A stretch of 64,000 nucleotides of DNA from Syntrophaceae bacterium UBA2251 (GTDB lineage: Bacteria; Desulfobacterota; Syntrophia; Syntrophales; UBA2251). The position numbers were made by a program, and so were the translations under genes. This document shows positions 25,827 to 34,709 of the stretch, piece after piece; position 1 is the first letter of the stretch, and each line of letters opens with the position of its first letter. The stretch lies in assembly GCA_002347815.1 (NCBI GenBank), contig DDXV01000016.1, forward strand, positions 1 through 64,000, written 5' to 3'. The notes beneath the pieces were generated by a model. The model did not search any database and was not told the DNA's origin. It saw nothing but the letters and a program-made list of their open reading frames with translations.

Positions 25827-26693
25827 TCATGCCGCCCCGGCCTGTAGCACGGGCGTATAAAGATCCTCGTAACGGCCATCCGTCTGTCCTTCCCGGAAGC
25901 TCCGCTCGACGTGGCTCGTGGTCCCCCCGAGAATGATGCGTTGATCGTGGAAACGGAGCCCCGCGGGTCGCAGGCTGATCAGGGCCAGGTCATCCTTGGC
26001 GATGTCCCCGGCGTCGTAGCCGTCGATCAGAATATCCGGAATATCCTCCACCGGATGTTCTTCGAAAAGCCCGCGGATAAAATCCTCCCGGCGTTCCGGC
26101 GGCGGCGTCCTGAGATAGGTGAAGCCGTCCGTGGAAAGAAGCAACCGGGATTCATCCGAAAAGGATATGTACTCCACCTGGAAAAACCGGGGGGTCCGAC
26201 CCACCATCCAGAAATTGCTCCGGGTGACCTGGAGAACCGTCGCGGCGCCCAGGTCATAATGCAGAAGGAGGCTGTCGCCGGTGTGAAGAAGCAGGCCCCG
26301 GCATCCCGTCGCCGCCTTCAGGATCAGAATGCCGGTGAAGGTGCAACTGTCCGTAAAGGACATCTCCCCCAGGATCTTCTCGGATTGACGTTCCACTTCC
26401 TCTCTGAGCGCCGCCTGCTGCGCATCGTCGAAGGATCGTGGGGCGCCGATGCCGTCCAATCCCTCCAGCAGGCCGGCAAACCGGAGCATGAAGGCCCGCG
26501 AGGACGAGGAATTGCGCTCCGAACTGTCGGCGACGGCGAAGAATCCCTTGCGGAAGTCCAGGAGCATGCAGTCCCCGACCCCCATCAGGTAGTCCGGCCG
26601 TCCGGACCCGGAACGCAACCGCGCACCCAGGAATCCGCCACACCGCACGGCCCGGCGCCCCTGATTGAGGAATATCGATCCCTTCCCCGCCAT
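25827..26693 (-). CDS. PP2C-like phosphatase-fold protein
   Basis: A 288-residue protein with scattered PP2C/SpoIIE-type motifs: VADSSERNS (acidic residue of the first metal site), LHTGDSLLL, LLLSTDGFTYL, and DDLALISLRP near the C-terminus. It is more diverged than the classical PP2C at 35583. GGAG lies before ATG 26693. It is inserted between a MaoC hydratase and an acyl-CoA dehydrogenase gene, so it may be part of a regulatory switch for fatty-acid metabolism. The target is unknown. Confidence 0.6.
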   Translation of the reverse strand: MAGKGSIFLNQGRRAVRCGGFLGARLRSGSGRPDYLMGVGDCMLLDFRKGFFAVADSSERNSSSSRAFMLRFAGLLEGLDGIGAPRSFDDAQQAALREEVERQSEKILGEMSFTDSCTFTGILILKAATGCRGLLLHTGDSLLLHYDLGAATVLQVTRSNFWMVGRTPRFFQVEYISFSDESRLLLSTDGFTYLRTPPPERREDFIRGLFEEHPVEDIPDILIDGYDAGDIAKDDLALISLRPAGLRFHDQRIILGGTTSHVERSFREGQTDGRYEDLYTPVLQAGAA

Positions 26694-26756
26694 CCCGTCA
26701 CTCCGCGAGATCTTCGAAGATCCCGATCTTTCCGTTTGCGCTGAAGACTTTGCCTT

Positions 26757-27209
26757 TCAGGGTTTGCGCCCGACGAGGGCCCGGGTCGTATAGATCACGA
26801 CGTCTTCTCCCCGCTGGTTCTTGATCGAATTCTTGGAAACGATGACGCCCCGCTTGTCGTCCTTGGCCTGGAGATCCATGATCTCCCCTTCGCAATGGAT
26901 GGTGTCCCCGATCTTGACCGCCCCGACGAAGCGGACGGAATCCATCCCGTAGAAGGCGATGAACGACTTGGGCAGGGCCACATAGGGTCCCAGTCGGAAA
27001 ATCAGCGCGCTGCCGACGCACAGGCTCAGCATCCCGTGGGCGATGCGCTCGCCGAAGAAGGTCTTTTTCGCGAATTCCACATCCGTGTGGAGCGGATGCC
27101 AGTCCCCCGTGAAGGCGGCGAACAACGTGATGTCGGTCTCGGTGATCGTGCGCGCCGGAGAGATAAATTTTTCGCCTACGGTGTAATCCTCAAAATACGA
27201 TTTCTCCAT
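26757..27209 (-). CDS. MaoC-family (R)-specific enoyl-CoA hydratase
   Basis: A 150-residue hot-dog-fold protein. The hydratase catalytic motif is FTGDWHPLHTDVEFAK, with the Asp and His of the hydratase-2 motif, followed by IAHGML. It would hydrate 2-enoyl-CoA to (R)-3-hydroxyacyl-CoA. GGAGGCAACACAGG precedes ATG 27209. After the stop at 26757, another frame reads on to 26698 as a plausible tail (LKGKVFSANGKIGIFED), so a one-base error near the 3' end is possible. Confidence 0.85.
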   Translation of the reverse strand: MEKSYFEDYTVGEKFISPARTITETDITLFAAFTGDWHPLHTDVEFAKKTFFGERIAHGMLSLCVGSALIFRLGPYVALPKSFIAFYGMDSVRFVGAVKIGDTIHCEGEIMDLQAKDDKRGVIVSKNSIKNQRGEDVVIYTTRALVGRKP

Positions 27210-27245
27210 CCTGTGTTGCCTCCTTCAATCCATGTCGGTTTATGC

Positions 27246-29048
27246 CTAGAGGTAATCCTCCGGAATCTCAACGGCCGTCGTATCTTCCATCCGGATGATC
27301 CGCGCGCGCCCAAAAACCTGGGGCAGGAAATTGCGGCAGTAGTAACGCACCGTCTCCACCTTTCCCCTGTAAAACGCCTGGTCGGCCGCCCCGCATTGAC
27401 CCCGCTCAAGCGTCCCGAGGGCGATCATTCCCTGTTCCAGCAGGAGATGGGCAATGGCCACCTCCGCCGCGCAGTCCAGGAACCGGGTCGACGTCAACGG
27501 CACCAGATCGAGCTTTCCCTCGCCGAGATACCTTGCGTAGTCCAGGGCGAGCCCCGCCACGGTCCGCAGGGCCTCCTCCAGAATTTCCAGCTCACGGGAG
27601 AAGGCCTTCTCCGCCTTGTGGGCCCCGATGAAGGCCGTGATTTCTTCGATCCAGCCCTTAAAGACGGCGCCGCCGCCCATGCTCAGCTTCCGGCCGACTA
27701 GGTCGGCCGACTGGATGAAGTTCGTCCCGTCCCAGATGGAGAAGATCTTGCAATCCCGGGTGTACTGCTCCACCGGGTACTCCTTCGTGAAGCCGTACCC
27801 GCCCAGGATCTGGATCCCCTCCCGGCCCATCTCGAAGATCCGGTCCGAACAGTACGCCTTGACGAGCGGCGTGAAGAGTTCGAGGCGACCCTTTGCCCGC
27901 TTCCGCTCGGCCTCGTCGAGGCTGTTCTTGGCCAGATCCTCCATGAAGTACGTCTTGTAGACCAGGGCCCGCATCCCCTCGGTCAGGGACTTCAGATTCA
28001 TGAGCATCCGTCGGACATCCGCATGCTCCACGATCCGCACCCTGGCGCCGCCTTTGCCGAACGGCGTCCCCTGGACCCGCTCCTTGGCGTACGCCAGGAC
28101 GTTCGCGTAGATGTTCGCCCCGAAGGCCACCGACTCCAGCCCCACGGCCATGCGGGCCACGTTGACCATCTGGAACATGTAGGCGAGCCCCATGCCGGGT
28201 TCGCCAACCAGATGGCCGCGGCACCGGCCGTTCTCGCCGAAATTCATGACGCAGGTCGCCGAACCGTTGAGCCCCATCTTGTGCTCGATCCCGATGCAGG
28301 ACACGTCGTTGGGCTCCCCCAGGCTTCCGTCCTCGTTCACCCAGATCTTCGGCACCGCGAACAGGGAGACCCCCTTGGCGCCGGCCGGCGCCCCCTCGAT
28401 CCGGGCAATGACCAGGTGGACGATGTTTTCCGTCAGGTCGTGCTCCCCGGAGGTGATGAAGATTTTCGTCCCCTGGATCTTGTAGAAAGGCCCGTCGGGG
28501 ATCGCCTTCGTCGAGACCATGTGGGCGTCGGAACCGACCGCCGGCTCCGTCAGGCACATGCCTCCGCCCCAGGTCCCGTCGTACATCTTGGCGCAGAAGA
28601 GGTCCTTGATCGCCTGGGATCCGTAGTTTTCGATCATGGCGCCGTTGCCCGGCCCCATGCCGGCGAAGCAGCCGAAGGCGAAGTTGGCGCTCATGAAGAA
28701 TTCCTGGGCCGCCTCCGCGATGATCAGGGGCACGCCCTGTCCGCCGTAATCGGGCTTGAGCGGCAGGGCGAACCAGCTGCCCTCCTTGAAAACGTTCCAG
28801 CAATCGTGAAACGACCGGGGAACCGTGACCTTGCCCTGGTTGAAATGACACCCTTCGCGATCGCCGTCCTGAAAGGTCGGCGCAATGTCGTTGGCCGCGA
28901 TCTTCTGGGCCTGATCGAGGATCATGTCGAAATCCTCCATCGAAAAGGCCGAATACGGCTCGAATTCAAGCAGACGCTGAGTTCCCAGATGTTCCTTCAG
29001 AACGAACTTGACGTCCCGGTCATCGCGTTTGTAAAAATTCTGCCCCAT
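27246..29048 (-). CDS. Long-form acyl-CoA dehydrogenase (~600 aa)
   Basis: A 600-residue acyl-CoA dehydrogenase with the extra N-terminal helix domain (YKRDDRDVKFVLKEHL) and C-terminal domain typical of the FadE5/DMSP-CoA-dehydrogenase-like subfamily. Core motifs are GGGMCLTEPAVGSDA, IFITSGEHDL, ILGGYGFTKEYPVEQYTRD and IWDGTNFIQSADLVGRK. It probably dehydrogenates longer or modified acyl-CoA substrates. GAGGGAGGTTTTC precedes ATG 29048. It is the first structural gene after tetR and likely shares its autoregulated promoter. Confidence 0.92.
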   Translation of the reverse strand: MGQNFYKRDDRDVKFVLKEHLGTQRLLEFEPYSAFSMEDFDMILDQAQKIAANDIAPTFQDGDREGCHFNQGKVTVPRSFHDCWNVFKEGSWFALPLKPDYGGQGVPLIIAEAAQEFFMSANFAFGCFAGMGPGNGAMIENYGSQAIKDLFCAKMYDGTWGGGMCLTEPAVGSDAHMVSTKAIPDGPFYKIQGTKIFITSGEHDLTENIVHLVIARIEGAPAGAKGVSLFAVPKIWVNEDGSLGEPNDVSCIGIEHKMGLNGSATCVMNFGENGRCRGHLVGEPGMGLAYMFQMVNVARMAVGLESVAFGANIYANVLAYAKERVQGTPFGKGGARVRIVEHADVRRMLMNLKSLTEGMRALVYKTYFMEDLAKNSLDEAERKRAKGRLELFTPLVKAYCSDRIFEMGREGIQILGGYGFTKEYPVEQYTRDCKIFSIWDGTNFIQSADLVGRKLSMGGGAVFKGWIEEITAFIGAHKAEKAFSRELEILEEALRTVAGLALDYARYLGEGKLDLVPLTSTRFLDCAAEVAIAHLLLEQGMIALGTLERGQCGAADQAFYRGKVETVRYYCRNFLPQVFGRARIIRMEDTTAVEIPEDYL

Positions 29049-29177
29049 GAAAACCTCCCTCAAGAATTTGGCATCGGGCGCCGGACATCGGGCTTCGGGA
29101 CCTTGAGCCCCGGCACGTTCCGATCCTTCCCGCGAACCGGCGCTCCGCCGGGAACCCCGGCCCGGCCGATCGTTCTC

Positions 29178-29795
29178 TTAAGATTTTTCGTCCTCCCCCT
29201 TCTTGGAAAACCCTCGCCGCAGGACCTTCATGATCTGATCCCGTGCTTCCTCGACGGGAAACTCCTCCTTGTTGAATTCCGGATTGTAGACGTACTGCCG
29301 GATCGTGGCATCCACCGCCCCGTGCATGATGTAGGTGGCCATGATCGGCGAGACGTCCGCGGCGAAGACGCCCTTCTCCTGCCCCTCGTGAAAGATCTCC
29401 ATCAGGCCGCGGAAGAACAGGTTGTAGAGTTTCCAGTTTTCCGGATTGTAGAATTTGTCCAGGCGAGGCACATCCATGATCAGAACCTTGAGGAGATCGG
29501 GATTTTGCCGGTAACTGCGGAAGATGAAGTCGATCACCATCCCCAGTTGTTCCTCCGGACCGGCCCCCTGCTCCCGCGCCTGCTGCACCTTGCCGATCAG
29601 GAGATTCCAGCGTTCCTGAAAAATGGAGATGAGGATGTCGTCCTTGCTGCGGAAGTAGTGGTATAGAGAGCCATACGCCACCCCGGCCTCGTTCGAGATA
29701 TCCAGGGTCCGGCTGGAGTAGTACCCCTTCTCGGCAAAGACCTTGATGGCGGCGTTCAGGATGATGTCCTTCTTCTGTGTGGTTGCTTCATCCAT
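29178..29795 (-). CDS. TetR/AcrR-family transcriptional regulator
   Basis: A 205-residue repressor. The N-terminal helix-turn-helix spans about residues 10-55 (IKVFAEKGYYSSRTLDIS ... GVAYGSLYHYFRSKDDI), followed by an all-helical ligand domain. Members next to fatty-acid genes often bind acyl-CoA. Its own promoter and a 14-bp palindrome lie immediately upstream, and a near-copy of the palindrome lies in front of the 23720 operon. It therefore probably represses both sets until an acyl-CoA inducer is present. Confidence 0.92.
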   Translation of the reverse strand: MDEATTQKKDIILNAAIKVFAEKGYYSSRTLDISNEAGVAYGSLYHYFRSKDDILISIFQERWNLLIGKVQQAREQGAGPEEQLGMVIDFIFRSYRQNPDLLKVLIMDVPRLDKFYNPENWKLYNLFFRGLMEIFHEGQEKGVFAADVSPIMATYIMHGAVDATIRQYVYNPEFNKEEFPVEEARDQIMKVLRRGFSKKGEDEKS

Positions 29796-29818
29796 AAGCG
29801 GGTCCCCCGTCCGTGAAG

Positions 29819-29832
29819 TGACTGATCAGTCA
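29819..29832 (-). promoter_or_regulatory. Operator palindrome for TetR regulator
   Basis: TGACTGATCAGTCA is a perfect 14-bp inverted repeat. It lies 9 bases downstream of the -10 box of the tetR promoter, over the expected transcription start, the position expected for autorepression. Confidence 0.7.
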
Positions 29833-29841
29833 ATCCACACA

Positions 29842-29870
29842 CTCATAGTGATAAAACCGACGCCTGTCAA
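29842..29870 (-). promoter_or_regulatory. tetR promoter: Sigma-70 type promoter of tetR
   Basis: On the minus strand the -35 is TTGACA (29870-29865), the spacer is 17 bases, and the -10 is TATGAG (29847-29842). The start site would fall near 29835, at the edge of the operator palindrome. Confidence 0.65.
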
Positions 29871-29948
29871 TCAATAAATTCCGCCGGGGCGGATATATTT
29901 TCAAGAACCCGGGATCACGGGAGAATCAAACGTTTTCGCCCTTGCCCG

Positions 29949-30887
29949 TCACGATGCGCCGAGCCTCTTCATGACCGCCAGGAGTTCCGCCACGGAGGCC
30001 GCCGACTGCTTCAGCGCCGCCATCTCGGTTTCGGTCAGCTTGAGCGCGATGATCTGTTCGATCCCCCCGGCGCCCAGCTTGACCGGCACCCCCATAAACA
30101 GACCCCGAATCCCGTACTCGCCGTCCAGGTACGCGGCACAGGGGAGGATCTTCTTCCTGTCTCTCAGGATCGCCTCCGTCATTTCGACGGCGGCCGAGGC
30201 CGGTGCGTAGTAGGCGCTGCCCGTTTTCAGGAGCTGGACGATCTCGGCGCCCCCCTGCCGGGTCCGCTCGACCAGCGCGGCGATTCTCTCCTCCGGGATC
30301 AGTTCCGTGATGGGCACCCCGGCCACGGTGGAATACCGGGGGAGCGGGACCATCGTGTCTCCGTGTCCCCCGAGAACGCTGGCGTGAACGTTGTCCGCGG
30401 AAACTTCGAGCTCCATCGCGATGAAGGCCCGGAACCGCGCCGCATCCAGAACGCCGGCCATGCCCACGACCCGCTCCCGGGGAAAACCGCTGGCCTCGAA
30501 GGCGACGTGGCACATGGCGTCCAGCGGATTGCTCACGACGATCAGGATGGCGTGCGGAGAATGGCGGACGGCTTCGGTCACCACCTGCCGCACGATCTTC
30601 ATGTTCGTCGCGATCAGGTCGTCCCGGCTCATCCCCGGCTTCCGGGCGATGCCGGCCGTCACGATGACGATATCCGAGTCGGTCGAATCCGCGTAACGGT
30701 TCGTCCCGACGATCCGGGAATCGTGGCGCTCGATGGGGGCCGCCTCCATCAAATCGAGGGCCTTGCCCTGGGGGACCCCCTCCACGATATCGACGAGGCA
30801 GACATCGCACAGCGCCTTCTCCGCGAGACGCTGGGCCGCCGTGGCGCCCACATTCCCGGCACCGACCACCGTGACCTTTTTCTGCAT
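29949..30887 (-). CDS. mdh: Malate dehydrogenase (LDH-like type)
   Basis: A 312-residue NAD-dependent dehydrogenase interconverting malate and oxaloacetate. It has GAGNVGAT at residues 9-16 and LVDI, whose acidic residue selects NAD. The substrate-specificity loop is ARKPGMSRDDL, with the Arg-Lys typical of malate rather than lactate dehydrogenase. SNPLDAM and the catalytic His in LGGHGDTMVP follow. GGGGGATTTGC precedes ATG 30887. It is divergent from glmM and stands apart from the tetR regulon by 153 bases. Confidence 0.93.
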   Translation of the reverse strand: MQKKVTVVGAGNVGATAAQRLAEKALCDVCLVDIVEGVPQGKALDLMEAAPIERHDSRIVGTNRYADSTDSDIVIVTAGIARKPGMSRDDLIATNMKIVRQVVTEAVRHSPHAILIVVSNPLDAMCHVAFEASGFPRERVVGMAGVLDAARFRAFIAMELEVSADNVHASVLGGHGDTMVPLPRYSTVAGVPITELIPEERIAALVERTRQGGAEIVQLLKTGSAYYAPASAAVEMTEAILRDRKKILPCAAYLDGEYGIRGLFMGVPVKLGAGGIEQIIALKLTETEMAALKQSAASVAELLAVMKRLGAS

Positions 30888-31260
30888 GCAAATCCCCCTT
30901 TTCGGCTTGACGCGCGGGGACGCTCACGACGAATACCGGAAACGGAAAGCCCGCCGCGCGCTTCGACCGTCTCCTTATCTCAAATCGTCGCCGAACTCAA
31001 GAGAGGGAATGACATGAAACGCGGACGCCCACGAGAAGGCTGCTCCCCCGGGGACACCGTTTCCGTCGAGAGCGGAGAGGCGAAATCCGACGGGCGCGCC
31101 CCCTTCATTTTCCGGTTGCAATTCCGCCCAGGAAAGGGTAGAAGTTACCGCTTTTCTGAATGATTCAGGCGGGGGGAGAACCACGCTGCGTTGAGGAACA
31201 CGCCACCGGGACGGCAGCCTGATCCCGGCGGGGCAAAAAGACCCACCAAGGAGGAAGGGT
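30888..31260. other. Intergenic region between mdh and glmM
   Basis: 373 bases between divergent genes. The glmM promoter is at 31116-31144. A 49-codon ORF at 31014-31163 (plus, GAGAGGG site) overlaps that promoter, has no recognisable family, and is judged unlikely to be a gene. No RNA gene or repeat was seen. Confidence 0.5.
31116..31144 (+). promoter_or_regulatory. Candidate promoter of glmM
   Basis: TTGCAA (31116-31121), a 17-base spacer, then TAGAAG (31139-31144). The leader to the glmM ATG would be about 110 bases. Confidence 0.4.
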
Positions 31261-32610
31261 ATGGGAAAACTGTTCGGAACGGATGGCGTGCGGGGGGTTG
31301 CCAATCAATACCCCATGACCGCGGAAATGGCCCTGAACATCGGCCGGGCCACAGCCCTGCAGTTCAAGCGGGCGGGGCATGCCCCGAAAATCATCATCGG
31401 CAAGGACACCCGGGTTTCCGGTTACATGATCGAGAATGCGCTCGTCTCCGGAATCTGTTCCATGGGGGTGGACGCCATCCTGGTCGGGGTGATCCCCACG
31501 CCGGGCATCGCCTACCTGACCAACAGCATGCGCGCTGACGCCGGCATCGTCATCTCCGCCTCCCATAACCCGTTCCAGGACAACGGCATCAAGATCTTCT
31601 CCGGCGAGGGCTTCAAGCTCCCCGACGAGAAAGAGGCCGCGATCGAGGACATGATCTTCGCCAACAACATGGACAAGCTCCATCCGTCGCCCACCGAACT
31701 GGGAAAGGCATACCGGATGGACGATGCCCGGGGCCGCTACATCGTCTTTCTCAAGCACACCTTTCCGAAGGAGTACACCCTGGAGGGCATGAAGATCGTC
31801 CTCGACTGCGCCAACGGGGCCACCTATCGCGTCGCCCCGGAAACCTTCCTGGAACTGGGCGCCGAGGTCGTCACCCTGTTCGATCAGCCCAACGGGAGGA
31901 ACATCAACGTGGCCTGCGGCTCGCAGCACCCGGAAGGTTTGGCCCAGGAGGTTCTGCGACAGAAGGCCGACGTGGGGTTCGCCTTCGACGGCGACGGCGA
32001 CCGCTGCATCGCGGTTGACGAGACGGGCACGGTCCTGACCGGCGACCAGATCATCGCCCTGTGCGCGAACGTCATGAAAAAGGGGGGGACCCTGACGAAC
32101 AACCTCGTCGTGCGGACCGTCATGAGCAATATCGGGCTGACCGTGGCTTTCGAAAAGCTCGGCATCGATTCGATCATGACCAAGGTGGGGGACCGTTACG
32201 TCCTGGAGGAGATGCAGGCCCGCGGATCCTCCATCGGCGGCGAGGACTCCGGACACATCATCTATCTCAAGGAGCACACCACCGGGGACGGAATCCTGAC
32301 CGCGCTGCAGGTCGTGGCCGCGATGAAAAAGGAGGTCCGGCCCCTTTCCGAACTGGCCCGGGTCATGACCGTCTTTCCGCAGTCCCTGATCAACGTGGAT
32401 ACGAAGTCGCGTCCGGAGATCGCGACGATTCCGGAAATCATGACCGCCATCCGGGAGGTGGAGGCGGGCCTGGGAAGCCAGGGACGCGTGCTCGTCCGTT
32501 ACTCCGGCACGCAGAACATGTGCCGGGTCATGGTAGAGGGACCGACGCAGGAAGAAACGGACCGGGCCTGCCGAAAGATCGCCGACGCCGTGAAGGCCGC
32601 CATCGGATAG
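31261..32610 (+). CDS. glmM: Phosphoglucosamine mutase
   Basis: A 449-residue alpha-D-phosphohexomutase converting glucosamine-6-phosphate to glucosamine-1-phosphate for UDP-GlcNAc synthesis. It has MGKLFGTDGVRG at the N-terminus, the phosphoserine loop ISASHNPFQDNGIK near residue 100, the metal loop DGDGDRC, the sugar loop GEDSGH, and the C-terminal phosphate loop RYSGTQNMCRV. AAGGAGGAAGGGT precedes the ATG. It is followed by an amino-sugar-phosphate deaminase-like gene, so the two form an amino-sugar unit. Confidence 0.95.
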   Translation: MGKLFGTDGVRGVANQYPMTAEMALNIGRATALQFKRAGHAPKIIIGKDTRVSGYMIENALVSGICSMGVDAILVGVIPTPGIAYLTNSMRADAGIVISASHNPFQDNGIKIFSGEGFKLPDEKEAAIEDMIFANNMDKLHPSPTELGKAYRMDDARGRYIVFLKHTFPKEYTLEGMKIVLDCANGATYRVAPETFLELGAEVVTLFDQPNGRNINVACGSQHPEGLAQEVLRQKADVGFAFDGDGDRCIAVDETGTVLTGDQIIALCANVMKKGGTLTNNLVVRTVMSNIGLTVAFEKLGIDSIMTKVGDRYVLEEMQARGSSIGGEDSGHIIYLKEHTTGDGILTALQVVAAMKKEVRPLSELARVMTVFPQSLINVDTKSRPEIATIPEIMTAIREVEAGLGSQGRVLVRYSGTQNMCRVMVEGPTQEETDRACRKIADAVKAAIG

Positions 32611-32718
32611 CCGATCCGAAACGGGACCGGGGCGCCGGCGGGACGCTCCCGGTCATCGTCCGGGGCGCACCGGGCGGGGGAAGCGGACATCCACATGAAG
32701 TGAGGGGGGAACTTTATC

Positions 32719-33747
32719 ATGCCATTCAGGGTCATCATCACCCGTGACTTCGACCAGATGAGCGAAGTGGCCGCCGCGATCGCCATTCAGCGGATCCGGG
32801 AGAGGCTGCGGGAGAAGGCCTCCTGCATCCTGGGGCTCGCCACGGGAAACAGTCCGACCGGCCTTTACAAGCATCTGGCCAAGGCCCTCAACGCCGGGGA
32901 TATCGACGCCGCCAGGATCCGCAGTTTCAACCTCGACGAGTATATCGGCCTTCCGGGAGTAAACGCCCAGCAGCGGGCCCTTCATCCGGAGAGCTACAGC
33001 TTTTTCATGATTCAGGAACTCTTCGGGCTTCTGCAAAAGAAGTTTGGCGCCACCCACGTCCCCTGGGGCACCCTGGTGGATCAGGAACGGCTGGCGGCGG
33101 AGCTGGCGGATCACCCCGAAGACTGGTCGGAACAGGGCGAGGACCGGGGCCGGGCCATCGTCATCCGCGCCGAGGCGCGCTCGGACTACCTGAAGTGGAT
33201 CCGCCGGGAGATTCTCGATGCCTACCGCGAAACGATCGAGGCGGCCGGCGGCATCGATCTGCACGTCATCGGCGTGGGCGGCCGGGGCCACGTCGCCTTT
33301 CACGAGTCCGGCATCCCCTTCGAGGATAACGCCATGCTCCTCGTCCGTCTGGACGACAATACGGTGGCCAACGCCGTCGCCGACGGGCACTTCCACTCCC
33401 GTGAGGAAAGTCCCCGCTACGCCGTCTCCATGGGCGCGGAGCTCGTCTACCGCGCCGGAACCGTTCTCCTCCTGGCCAACGGGACGCGCAAGACGGCTCC
33501 CGTCGCCGAATCCCTCCTGAACGACCCGACGCCGCTCGTCCCCATCTCCTACGGGCAGAGCTACGCCCGTCGGGGGGGAGACCTGATTTACGTCCTCGAC
33601 CGCGCCGCCGCCGCCCAGATCCTGGAGCAGCCGGAGCGTCTCCGCGAGCGGGGGATCCGGCTCGAAGATGTCAGCGAGGCCGGTGCGAAGGTCCGGGTTC
33701 GGGAATTGACGTTTGCCCGCGATCCGGAGACGGGGCAGATGGGCTGA
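32719..33747 (+). CDS. NagB-family glucosamine-6-phosphate deaminase-like protein
   Basis: A 342-residue protein of the NagB/RpiA/SugIsomerase fold; canonical NagB is about 265 residues. Conserved parts are GLATGNSPTGLYK, FNLDEYIGL and GVGGRGHVAFHESG, which carry the catalytic Asp/His/Glu set. Extra length comes from an insert around residues 108-150 and a C-terminal extension of about 50 residues. It probably interconverts glucosamine-6-phosphate and fructose-6-phosphate, but the insert may change substrate. GGGGGAA lies upstream of the ATG. It ends 3 bases before the convergent gene at 33751. Confidence 0.8.
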   Translation: MPFRVIITRDFDQMSEVAAAIAIQRIRERLREKASCILGLATGNSPTGLYKHLAKALNAGDIDAARIRSFNLDEYIGLPGVNAQQRALHPESYSFFMIQELFGLLQKKFGATHVPWGTLVDQERLAAELADHPEDWSEQGEDRGRAIVIRAEARSDYLKWIRREILDAYRETIEAAGGIDLHVIGVGGRGHVAFHESGIPFEDNAMLLVRLDDNTVANAVADGHFHSREESPRYAVSMGAELVYRAGTVLLLANGTRKTAPVAESLLNDPTPLVPISYGQSYARRGGDLIYVLDRAAAAQILEQPERLRERGIRLEDVSEAGAKVRVRELTFARDPETGQMG

Positions 33748-33750
33748 AGC

Positions 33751-34701
33751 TCAGACGTGGTTCCGCAGCATCAGTTCCAGCGGATGGGGGTTCAGGTAAA
33801 CCTGCCTTTTCAAGTAGGGCTCGTCATACCGCCGGACGTAATGACCCAGGAGCGTCAGGGGAACGACCAGGGGCACGAGCCCCCGGTGATACCGGTCGAT
33901 GACGTCCCGGAGTTCCTCCTTTTCGTCCGCCGTCAATCGCTTCTTGAAGTATCCCGCCATATGATCGAGGACGTTCGTGTTCTTGCGCGTCGTCGCCGGC
34001 AGTTTCAGCCCCTCCATCATGCCCCGCAGATAGGCCTCGCGGAGCGCCCGCAGCGGACGGCGCTCCGGATTGGCGACCAGACGGCCCAGCAGGGTGACGT
34101 GTTTCGGGCTGTGGGAGAGAAGCAGGAGCTTGTGCTCGGCGTGAAACCGGACCAGGTCCGCCATCCGGGCCCCGTCCCGCCAGAGTTCCCGCCAGCGGTG
34201 GTAGACGAAGATCCGCTCCAGGAAGTTCTCCCGGAGGGAGGGGTCATGCAGGCGGCCGTCTTCCTCCACCGGCAGAAGCGGAAACCACTCCATCAGTGCC
34301 GCGGCGAAAACGCCCACGCCCCTCTTGACCGGTGAGCCCCCGGCGTCCGGATAGACCTTCACGGCCACCATGCCGGAACTCGGAGATTTTCCCTTGAAAA
34401 CGAAGCCCCCGAGGCCCTCCCGCTCCAAGGCGGAGAGCCGCTCCCGGGCCCAGTGCCTCATGCCGTCCGTGTGATCGACGGCGGTGCGGATCGTGACCAG
34501 ACGGGGACGCTCCGGATCGCCGACGAGGCGCATGGCCTCACGGGGAACGCCGAGGCCGTACTCGACCTCCGGGCAGACCGGCACCCAGTCGAAGTACCGG
34601 GACAGGGTGTGCGTCAGGTAGCGATCCTCCTGGTGACCGCCGTCATACCGGACATGTTCCCCCAAAAGACAGGTGCTGATACCGATCCGGATCTTTTCCA
34701 A
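33751..34701 (-). CDS. DUF523-DUF1722 fusion protein (TudS/YbgA type)
   Basis: A 316-residue two-domain protein. The N-terminal DUF523 domain (about 1-150) has the STCLLGEHVRYDGGH and CPEVEYGLG motifs; its Cys residues ligate a [4Fe-4S] cluster in thiouracil desulfidases of this family. The C-terminal DUF1722 (YbgA) domain has FHAEHKLLLLSHSPKH. The start appears to be TTG 34701; no ATG gives the canonical N-terminus. It lies 8 bases after the small Cys-rich ORF and is probably in the same transcript as the FHA gene. Its physiological substrate is unknown. Confidence 0.82.
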   Translation of the reverse strand: MEKIRIGISTCLLGEHVRYDGGHQEDRYLTHTLSRYFDWVPVCPEVEYGLGVPREAMRLVGDPERPRLVTIRTAVDHTDGMRHWARERLSALEREGLGGFVFKGKSPSSGMVAVKVYPDAGGSPVKRGVGVFAAALMEWFPLLPVEEDGRLHDPSLRENFLERIFVYHRWRELWRDGARMADLVRFHAEHKLLLLSHSPKHVTLLGRLVANPERRPLRALREAYLRGMMEGLKLPATTRKNTNVLDHMAGYFKKRLTADEKEELRDVIDRYHRGLVPLVVPLTLLGHYVRRYDEPYLKRQVYLNPHPLELMLRNHV

Positions 34702-34709
34702 AGGCGTCT

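Noticed and set aside
31014..31163. 49-codon ORF with a ribosome site upstream of glmM
   Set aside because: It overlaps the likely glmM promoter, is Arg/Ser/Gly-rich and matches no family; not enough to call a gene.
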